The notes under the pieces: model-generated
The model's input: only the letters and a program-made list of their open reading frames with translations
Told to the model about the DNA's origin: nothing
Database searches by the model: none
Assembly: GCA_024405065.1 (NCBI GenBank)
Contig: JAKSPF010000032.1
Location: forward strand, 1 to 10,368
Length of the DNA: 10,368 nucleotides
Direction: 5' to 3'
Source: Sphaerochaetaceae bacterium
GTDB taxonomy: Bacteria > Spirochaetota > Spirochaetia > Sphaerochaetales > Sphaerochaetaceae
Program-made: the position numbers and the translations under genes
Part shown: piece after piece, positions 5,513 through 10,368 of the stretch
How positions within the stretch are numbered: position 1 is the first letter of the stretch
Layout of the letters: each line of letters opens with the position of its first letter

Positions 5513-7621
5513 ATGACAGATTTATCAAAAATGAGGAATATCGGCATAAGTGCCCATATAGACTCGGGAAAAACAACACTCAGTGAAAGAATCCTTTACT
5601 ACTGTAACAGGATTCACGCAATCCATGAGGTTCACGGCAAAGACGGTGTAGGTGCAACCATGGACAGCATGGAACTTGAAAGAGAAAGAGGAATCACCAT
5701 TGCAAGTGCCGCAACAAGTGTGCACTGGAACGGTTATGACATAAACGTGATAGACACTCCGGGTCACGTGGATTTCACAGTGGAAGTTGAACGTTCACTC
5801 AGAGTCCTTGACGGAGCAATTCTTGTTCTCTGTTCGGTTGGCGGAGTGCAGAGCCAGAGTATCACCGTAGACAGACAGATGGACAGATACCGTGTACCGC
5901 GTGTTGCGTTCATCAACAAATGTGACCGTGTAGGTGCCAATCCCAAGCGTGTTGTTGAACAGATGCGTGAGAAACTTAAACTCAATGCCGTGCTTGTGGA
6001 ACTTCCGATAGGACTTGAGGACGGCTTTGAAGGTGTTGTTGACCTTGTGAACATGAAGGCGCTTTACTTTGACGGACCTAACGGCAACGTTGTCAGAGAG
6101 GAGGCAATCCCGGCTTCACTGGAAGCGGAAGCACGTGAACGCAGGGCAATGCTCATAGAAGCGGCAAGTGATTTTGATGATGATCTTATCATGCTTGCTC
6201 TTGATGGCGGTGAGCCGGATCCGGAACTCTTGGAGCAGGCAATAAGAAAAGGTACGCTTTCACTGAAAATGTGTCCTGTCTTTGTCGGTTCGGCACATAA
6301 GAATAAGGGAATACAGCCCCTTCTTGACGGTGTGACAAAGTACCTGCCGGATCCTACTGAAGTTGAAAACCGTGCACTTGACCTTGATGACGGAGAAAGG
6401 GAAATTGTGCTTCAGCCTAATCCTGAGCGTCCTCCGGTAGTTCTTGCTTTCAAACTTGAAGACGGACAGTACGGACAACTTACCTACATACGTGTCTATG
6501 AAGGCTGTCTCCATAAGGGTGATGAACTTGTCAATACAAGAACAAAAAAGAAGTTCAAGGTAGGTCGTCTCATAAAGATGCATGCTTCTGAAATGGAAGA
6601 CATCACCGAGGCATACTGCGGAGACATTGCCGCACTGTTCGGAATTGACTGTGCAAGCGGCGATACTTTCTGCGGAGGAAAGGCAAATTACTCAATGACT
6701 TCAATGTTTGTTCCCAATCCGGTAATAAGCCTTGCAATATTCCCCAAAGATAAAAAGACTCAAGACAATATGAGTAAGGCAATTAACCGCTTTATGAAGG
6801 AAGACCCCACTTTCCAGTGTTACGTTGACCCCGAAAGCAACCAGACCATAATAAAAGGAATGGGAGAGCTTCACCTTGACGTCTATGTGGAAAGAATGAG
6901 ACGTGAGTATAAGTGTGAGGTTGAAACAGGACAGCCTGAGGTTGCTTACAGAGAGGCAATTACCCAGAAGGCAGAGTTCAATTACACTCACAAAAAGCAA
7001 ACCGGCGGTGCCGGACAGTATGCAAGGGTTGCCGGGTGGATTGAACCCATTACTGCTGTTCCCGGAAGTGAAGAGGAAGTTCCGGAATACGAGTTTGTAA
7101 ATGAAGTGAAAGGCGGTGCAATTCCCACTGAATACATACCGTCCTGTGATAAAGGCTTTAAGAATGCAATGAAAAAAGGACCCCAGTTGGGATTCCCGAT
7201 TGTCGGTGTCCGCTGTCTGGTGAATGACGGTGCATGGCATCCTGTGGATTCCTCCGATATGGCATTCCAGACTGCAGCCGTTGCAGCATTCAGAGAAGCA
7301 TTTGCAAAGGCAAAACCCACAATTCTTGAGCCTGTGATGAAGGTAGAGGTTGAAGGTCCTACAGAGTTTCAGGGAGCCATATTCGGAACAGTTAATCAGA
7401 GACGCGGCATGATAATCAGTTCAACTGAAGACAACGGTGTGTGCCGTGTTGATGCCGAAGTTCCGCTTGCGGAGATGTTCGGTTACTCAACAGTCCTGCG
7501 TTCAATGACACAGGGCAAGGCAGAATACACAATGGAGCTTTGCCGTTACTCAAAGGTTCCGGCTTCAATAGCAGATGAACTGAGGCTGAAGGCACAGGAA
7601 AAGGAAAAACAGAAAAAATAA
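5513..7621 (+). CDS. fusA: Elongation factor G, spirochaete/mitochondrial-like (spdEFG1) type
   Basis: This translational GTPase drives tRNA-mRNA translocation on the ribosome. The 702 residues are full length. The G domain shows AHIDSGKTT (14-22), RERGITI (57-63), DTPGHVDFT (81-89), NKCDR (135-139) and a G5-like GSAHKNKG. Domain II follows, then domain III (GMGELHLDVY), domain IV with KQTGGAGQYA and the tip region NQRRGMI, and domain V with AEMFGYSTVLRSMTQGKA. AHIDSGKTT with a serine, MDSMELERERGIT and SAxKNKGxQPLLD are hallmarks of mitochondrial EF-G1 and its bacterial spdEFG relatives; typical bacterial EF-G has AHIDAGKTT. Relatives split into a translocase and a recycling-only form (known from Borrelia); the preserved domain IV loop suggests the translocase. 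It stands outside any str operon (no rpsL, rpsG or tuf beside it). NKCD in place of the usual NKMD is a conservative change. Confidence 0.95.
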   Translation: MTDLSKMRNIGISAHIDSGKTTLSERILYYCNRIHAIHEVHGKDGVGATMDSMELERERGITIASAATSVHWNGYDINVIDTPGHVDFTVEVERSLRVLDGAILVLCSVGGVQSQSITVDRQMDRYRVPRVAFINKCDRVGANPKRVVEQMREKLKLNAVLVELPIGLEDGFEGVVDLVNMKALYFDGPNGNVVREEAIPASLEAEARERRAMLIEAASDFDDDLIMLALDGGEPDPELLEQAIRKGTLSLKMCPVFVGSAHKNKGIQPLLDGVTKYLPDPTEVENRALDLDDGEREIVLQPNPERPPVVLAFKLEDGQYGQLTYIRVYEGCLHKGDELVNTRTKKKFKVGRLIKMHASEMEDITEAYCGDIAALFGIDCASGDTFCGGKANYSMTSMFVPNPVISLAIFPKDKKTQDNMSKAINRFMKEDPTFQCYVDPESNQTIIKGMGELHLDVYVERMRREYKCEVETGQPEVAYREAITQKAEFNYTHKKQTGGAGQYARVAGWIEPITAVPGSEEEVPEYEFVNEVKGGAIPTEYIPSCDKGFKNAMKKGPQLGFPIVGVRCLVNDGAWHPVDSSDMAFQTAAVAAFREAFAKAKPTILEPVMKVEVEGPTEFQGAIFGTVNQRRGMIISSTEDNGVCRVDAEVPLAEMFGYSTVLRSMTQGKAEYTMELCRYSKVPASIADELRLKAQEKEKQKK

Positions 7622-7659
7622 GGTTCAGGGATGTTGCAATTGGCTCCATACATTTGCTA

Positions 7660-7689
7660 TTGATTCAGATTGTGAAATGCGTGTAGAAT
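7660..7689 (+). promoter_or_regulatory. Candidate distal promoter upstream of the P-loop gene
   Basis: TTGATT (7660-7665, 4/6) and TAGAAT (7684-7689, 5/6) are spaced 18 bp apart. Transcription from about 7696 would give a leader near 150 nt containing both arms of the 7721/7824 inverted repeat. No convincing intrinsic terminator follows fusA, so readthrough from fusA is also possible. Confidence 0.3.
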
Positions 7690-7773
7690 AGTGATATCGT
7701 TATACGGAGTTTGGCTGTTGTTTCTGTTTCTGCCTTGAGGTTTGAATCGGAGAATCAGCTGAACTTTCTTTTT

Positions 7774-7779
7774 TATAAT
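7774..7779 (+). promoter_or_regulatory. Perfect -10 box (TATAAT) of a candidate proximal promoter
   Basis: TATAAT is an exact -10 consensus following a T-rich run. No good -35 hexamer lies 16-18 bp upstream (7751-7756 is AGAATC), so the promoter may need an activator or be weak. Its start would be near 7786, about 60 nt before the P-loop gene. Confidence 0.45.
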
Positions 7780-7791
7780 GCCGGCATCATA
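7774..7791. promoter_or_regulatory. Palindrome over the -10 box and start site, operator candidate
   Basis: TATAATGCCGGCATCATA is an 18-bp palindrome with one mismatched pair; its centre ATGCCGGCAT (7778-7787) is perfect. It covers the TATAAT box and the predicted start site, where a dimeric repressor would block RNA polymerase. There is no loop, so it reads as a DNA site and not as an RNA hairpin. No regulator gene lies next to it. Confidence 0.35.
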
Positions 7792-7799
7792 CAATAACG

Positions 7800-7822
7800 G
7801 GCGAACCGGTACTGTGCTCGCC
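7800..7822 (+). other. Small hairpin in the leader of the P-loop gene
   Basis: GGCGA (7800-7804) and TCGCC (7818-7822) can form a 5-bp GC-rich stem with a 13-base loop. No T-tract follows, so it is not a terminator. It would lie in the leader of transcripts from the proximal promoter, and its significance is uncertain. Confidence 0.25.
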
Positions 7823-7845
7823 GGAAACAGAAATTGGAGAATTAT

Positions 7846-8553
7846 ATGAAAGTAGAAGAATTGATAAGAAAAAGTCCCGTCAGAGTTTTTGACAAATCCA
7901 TTAACGGAGGTTTGGGCAAAGGAAATCTCGGGGTTCTCACATCTCCTCACGGAGTGGGTAAAACAGCGTGTCTTGTTCATCTTGCACTTGATAAATTGCT
8001 GCGCGGTGAAAATGTGGTTCACATCTCGTTCGGTTCAAATGTTGAACATATAATGAACTGGTACAAGGAAGCTTTCCGTGAAATCACGGATTACAAAAGC
8101 ATGGATGATGCCTGTGAGGTTTATGACAGGATTCGTGCAAACAGAGTTATGATGAACTTTTCTCAGGAGAATGTTGGAGTTGATAAGATTCTTGCAAGTC
8201 TTGAAACCCTTATAAAGCAGGGCTCTTTTAAGGCTGACACTCTGTTCTTTGACGGTTATAAAATGACGGTAGCCTCTGAGGACGATATTCTAAAAATAAA
8301 GAAGTTTGCCGGAGAAATGCAGGTTGAGGTTTGGTTCTGTGTTTCACCGGTCAGACCTGATGTTGTATATGACGCTTACGGAATTGCAAATACACTTGAA
8401 CCTTACAGGGATGTGATAGATGTCCTTGTGGGACTTCATTACAACGACTCCAAGAACAGCGTCATAATGACGGTGGTAAAGGATCATAAACAGAACATAG
8501 CTCACCCGGCAGGGGTGACGCTTGATCCCAAAACCATGCTTATGATTGAGTGA
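7846..8553 (+). CDS. Small KaiC/RAD55-like P-loop ATPase of unknown role
   Basis: A single RecA-fold domain of 235 residues with no added DNA-binding, transmembrane or signal segment, so probably cytoplasmic. The N-terminus follows the KaiC/RadA/Rad55 layout: FDKSINGGLGKGNLGVL before a P-loop SPHGVGKT (33-40), then a helix and ENVVHISF, where these proteins carry the second strand. A Walker B-like strand TLFFDGY places the acidic residue at D136. The first P-loop residue is Ser where Gly or Ala is usual; GKT is intact. A C-terminal region with DVLVGLHYNDSKNSVIMTVVKDHK resembles the late strands in RecA-fold ATPases. ATG at 7846 is chosen because GGAGA (7836-7840) is 5 nt upstream; a TTG at 7834 lies before that site. 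malQ follows after 22 bp, suggesting co-transcription. I do not recognise a characterised orthologue; binding of ATP is likely, its target unknown. Confidence 0.75.
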   Translation: MKVEELIRKSPVRVFDKSINGGLGKGNLGVLTSPHGVGKTACLVHLALDKLLRGENVVHISFGSNVEHIMNWYKEAFREITDYKSMDDACEVYDRIRANRVMMNFSQENVGVDKILASLETLIKQGSFKADTLFFDGYKMTVASEDDILKIKKFAGEMQVEVWFCVSPVRPDVVYDAYGIANTLEPYRDVIDVLVGLHYNDSKNSVIMTVVKDHKQNIAHPAGVTLDPKTMLMIE

Positions 8554-8566
8554 TTTTCAGTAGAGT

Positions 8567-8573
8567 GGGGTGA
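8567..8573 (+). promoter_or_regulatory. Ribosome binding site that decides the malQ start
   Basis: GGGGTGA lies 2 nt before ATG at 8576, the same geometry as GAGGTGA before fusA. The in-frame GTG at 8570 sits inside this site and so is an unlikely start. Confidence 0.55.
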
Positions 8574-8575
8574 AT

Positions 8576-10099
8576 ATGTCAGACGGAAAAAAGGTTAAGG
8601 AAAGTGTAAAAACACCGGAAAAAGAAGAAAGAAGGTGCGGGGTGCTTCTTCATCCCACATCTTTCCCGTCACCGTTCGGAATAGGGGATTTGGGACTTGA
8701 GGCACGTTCCGTTCTTACACGGTTGGCTCAGGCAGGTGTAACCTTGTGGCAGGTGCTTCCTCTCGGTCCTACAGGTTACGGAGATTCTCCGTATTCTTCA
8801 CGTTCCGCTTTTGCCGGTAACGAGTATCTTATTGACCTGCGCTCTATAGAAGGCGTTGATGATATTGAGTTTCCTTCAGACAGAGGAAGTCACAGTGAGC
8901 CGGCAGACTATGGTCGCGTTTACTCGGAAAAACTTGTCTGTCTGAAAAAGGCGGCAGAGAAATTTCTTGATAATCATTCCGAAGACGGTTGTTTTGCTGA
9001 ATTCTGCAAAAAAAATGCTTTCTGGCTTGATGATTACGCGCTGTTTCAGGTTCTTGTAACGGAGTTCGGAGATTCACGGTGGTTTCTCTGGAAAAAAGAT
9101 ATAAGAGACCGCAAGCCTGAGACCGTAAAAAAATATTTGCTCAAATACGGAAGACAGGTTGCGGTGTACAAAGCGCTTCAGTATTTTTTCTTCACGCAGT
9201 GGAATGAGCTTCACTTATTTGCAAACAGTATAGGCATAAAAATTGTGGGAGACATTCCGATATTCGTGGCTGCCGACAGTGTTGATGCGTGGACTCACAG
9301 AAAACTTCTGAAAATAGGAAAAAACGGCAGACAGACTGCACAGGCAGGAGTGCCGCCGGATGCTTTCAGTACAACAGGTCAGCTTTGGGGTAATCCCGTT
9401 TACAACTGGAAAGAGCATGAGAAGGACAACTTCAAATGGTGGAGACAAAGACTTGATGCAGCACTTTCACTGACGGATTACGTGCGCATTGATCACTTCA
9501 GAGGCTTTGAGTCTTACTGGGAAGTTCCTTCAAAATATGAAACGGCGGAAAACGGAAAGTGGAAAAAAGGTCCCGGAATGAAGCTGGTAAAGTATTTTCC
9601 GCAAGACCGTGTGTTTGCCGAAGATTTGGGGGTAATTACTCCGCAGGTTTGTAAACTGCTTTCAGACAGCGGACTTGCAGGAATAAAGGTGATGCAGTTT
9701 GCCTTTGAATTCGGAGCAGACGGATTCAGAGCAGCAAACCCCTATCTTCCGCACAACTACAATGAAAACTGTGTTGCATATACCGGAACGCATGATAATG
9801 AGACTTCAAGGGGCTGGTTCAACGGGCTTTCTGAACAGTATCGTGACGTTATACGCCGCTATCTTCAGTGTCCGGACAGTGATGTTGTATGGCAGATGAT
9901 GAGAGTTCTTCTTGCCAGCCGTGCAAAGTTTGTCATTATCCCTCTTCAGGATATATTGGGTCTCGGAAACGAAGCAAGAATGAATGCTCCGTCAACTGTA
10001 GGAACATTCAACTGGTCATGGAGATTCAATCCGGAGGATCTGAAAGACTGGATGATCGGCAGACTTCACGATATGAACGTCCTTTATTCCCGTATCTGA
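8576..10099 (+). CDS. malQ: 4-alpha-glucanotransferase (amylomaltase, GH77)
   Basis: This enzyme transfers segments of alpha-1,4-glucan between maltodextrins, releasing glucose and making longer chains for phosphorylase; it acts in the cytoplasm in maltodextrin or glycogen use. The 507 residues match the short single-domain amylomaltases. After a charged 20-residue tail comes GVLLHPTSFPSPFGIGDLG, then WQVLPLGPTGYGDSPYSS, the family's conserved substrate-binding front. The catalytic set is complete: nucleophile D306 in YVRIDHFRGFESYWEVP, acid/base E349 in FAEDLG and the third aspartate D407 in TGTHDNET. The late segment FVIIPLQDILGLGNEARMNAPS is also typical. It follows the P-loop gene by 22 bp with its own ribosome site, and no promoter is seen in the gap. 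No other glycogen or maltose genes are in the window. No clear terminator follows. Confidence 0.97.
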   Translation: MSDGKKVKESVKTPEKEERRCGVLLHPTSFPSPFGIGDLGLEARSVLTRLAQAGVTLWQVLPLGPTGYGDSPYSSRSAFAGNEYLIDLRSIEGVDDIEFPSDRGSHSEPADYGRVYSEKLVCLKKAAEKFLDNHSEDGCFAEFCKKNAFWLDDYALFQVLVTEFGDSRWFLWKKDIRDRKPETVKKYLLKYGRQVAVYKALQYFFFTQWNELHLFANSIGIKIVGDIPIFVAADSVDAWTHRKLLKIGKNGRQTAQAGVPPDAFSTTGQLWGNPVYNWKEHEKDNFKWWRQRLDAALSLTDYVRIDHFRGFESYWEVPSKYETAENGKWKKGPGMKLVKYFPQDRVFAEDLGVITPQVCKLLSDSGLAGIKVMQFAFEFGADGFRAANPYLPHNYNENCVAYTGTHDNETSRGWFNGLSEQYRDVIRRYLQCPDSDVVWQMMRVLLASRAKFVIIPLQDILGLGNEARMNAPSTVGTFNWSWRFNPEDLKDWMIGRLHDMNVLYSRI

Positions 10100-10124
10100 G
10101 CATTCCTCTTGAGTGAACTGATTT

Positions 10125-10334
10125 TCAATCTCTCTCCGTAAGCCAAGTATGAGCCGGGATAATGTTGATTGTTTTTCCGTTTTCAAGAAGCTGAGCTTTA
10201 TCATGGTCAGTGATGAGAAGAAGATCATCGCACTTTGTCTTTTGAGAGGTCAAGACATTGTCAAGAGTCAAGATGAACGGCTTTGCCGCCCTTGACAACG
10301 TCATTTTACGTGTGATGGCTTTGCCATCATACAC
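10125..10334 (-). CDS. Uncertain small hypothetical protein, possibly a gene remnant
   Basis: A 69-codon minus-strand frame, convergent with malQ and 25 bp from its stop. Its last 35 residues, from CDDLLLITDHDKAQL to the stop, have protein-like composition and codon use like the neighbours. The first half overlaps the repeat-rich patch and looks less like coding sequence. The frame stays open upstream into the tRNA gene, and the only ribosome-like site (GGGAG) is the tRNA acceptor stem itself, so a true start is doubtful. It may be a degraded C-terminal fragment or a chance frame. I do not recognise the family; there is no membrane segment or known motif. Apart from this, 10100-10368 holds only the repeats and the tRNA end listed here. 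Confidence 0.3.
   Translation of the reverse strand: MYDGKAITRKMTLSRAAKPFILTLDNVLTSQKTKCDDLLLITDHDKAQLLENGKTINIIPAHTWLTERD
10249..10298. repeat. Repeat patch: three GTCAAGA copies and a nested inverted repeat
   Basis: GTCAAGA occurs three times in 25 bases (10249-10255, 10260-10266, 10267-10273). The second lies in TTGTCAAG (10258-10265), which pairs perfectly with CTTGACAA (10291-10298). Nested within is CGGC-TTT-GCCG (10278-10288). Together they can form an 8-bp outer stem with an inner hairpin, resembling small palindromic repeat elements found between bacterial genes. Confidence 0.55.
10313..10329. repeat. Perfect hairpin TGATGGC-TTT-GCCATCA
   Basis: A perfect 7-bp stem with a 3-base loop, starting 13 bp past the tRNA 3' end. 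Its core GGCTTTGCC is shared with the nearby hairpin at 10278-10288. No T-tract follows on the minus strand, so it is not a standard tRNA terminator, though it could mark the 3' boundary for processing. Confidence 0.5.
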
Positions 10335-10341
10335 ACCGTAA

Positions 10342-10368
10342 TGCTCCCGGCAGGACTTGAACCTGTAA
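10342..10368 (-). tRNA. 3' end of a tRNA gene, cut by the window edge
   Basis: Read on the minus strand, CAGG-TTCAAGT-CCTG is a T-arm with the invariant TTC and a 7-base loop. It is followed by CGGGAGC (10343-10349), the 3' side of an acceptor stem, and A as discriminator (10342). The matching 5' side GCTCCCG would lie outside the window. The fifth T-stem pair (49-65) would be A-C, a mismatch. CCA is not encoded; the next bases are TTA. The anticodon is not visible. The ending resembles some arginine tRNAs, but that is not enough to assign it. Confidence 0.75.

Larger units (their letters stand above)
7721..7833 (+). repeat. Long-range inverted repeat ending beside the ribosome binding site
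   Basis: TTTCTGTTTC (7721-7730) and GAAACAGAAA (7824-7833) are perfect 10-base inverse complements; adding G-U pairs at both ends and one inner G-C pair extends the stem to about 13 pairs. The right arm ends 2 nt before the GGAGA ribosome site (7836-7840). The arms are 93 bp apart, and the proximal promoter lies between them. Confidence 0.5.

Noticed and set aside
186..7634. A 13-base identical string TTGCAATTGGCTC at 186-198 (end of E1 beta) and 7634-7646 (after fusA)
   Set aside because: About one such 13-base match is expected by chance in a 10-kb window, the first copy is coding sequence, and the flanks do not match.
4819..7814. GGGCGAACCGG(C/T)ACTG at 4819-4834 and 7799-7814
   Set aside because: A 15 of 16 match is near chance expectation for this length; one copy is inside pheS and no function links them.
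7657..8022. 121-codon minus-strand frame over the leader and start of the P-loop gene
   Set aside because: It is opposite the better supported P-loop gene, has low-complexity composition and no ribosome site.
10345..10349. GGGAG as a ribosome site for the small minus-strand frame starting at GTG 10340 or ATG 10334
   Set aside because: These bases are the acceptor-stem side of the tRNA, so the match is most likely incidental.
1..10368. CRISPR array, transposase, toxin-antitoxin, phage or defence module
   Set aside because: No regularly spaced repeats, no transposase or integrase motifs and no defence-family domains are visible; the genes are mostly housekeeping.

Overview
The window looks like a mid-GC spirochaete chromosome segment (possibly a Treponema relative), although no taxonomic marker is conclusive. 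Two features point there. Both subunits of phenylalanyl-tRNA synthetase are the archaeal/eukaryotic type, which among bacteria is best known from spirochaetes. The elongation factor G is the mitochondrial-like 'spd' type shared by spirochaetes, planctomycetes and some deltaproteobacteria. Purine-rich Shine-Dalgarno sites, sigma-70-like boxes and mixed ATG/GTG starts fit a bacterium.

Layout. (1) At the left edge, the last 49 codons of a + strand gene end at 151; they resemble the C-terminal DHHA1 domain of alanyl-tRNA synthetase. (2) A tight minus-strand operon runs from 5364 down to 181: pheS, pheT, then the alpha and beta subunits of a thiamine-diphosphate 2-oxoacid dehydrogenase E1. Its stop and start codons overlap or nearly overlap at each junction. 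The convergent left-edge gene closes this operon, so no E2 or E3 gene follows. (3) A divergent promoter region (about 5365-5512) separates pheS from fusA on the + strand. (4) A 224-bp gap (7622-7845) holds promoter-like boxes, a palindrome over a perfect -10 box and a long-range inverted repeat. It leads into a probable two-gene operon: a small KaiC/RecA-like P-loop protein of unknown role, and malQ (4-alpha-glucanotransferase). (5) From 10100 to the right edge there is a small uncertain minus-strand ORF, a patch dense in short direct and inverted repeats, and the 3' end of a minus-strand tRNA gene cut by the window edge.

The genes are mainly core translation (PheRS, EF-G, probably AlaRS, a tRNA) and central carbon metabolism (E1 oxidative decarboxylation, maltodextrin disproportionation). 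I see no CRISPR array, transposase, phage module or defence cassette. The least explained items are the P-loop protein with its regulated-looking upstream region, the joining of PheRS to an E1 pair that lacks its partner genes, and the repeat patch beside the tRNA.
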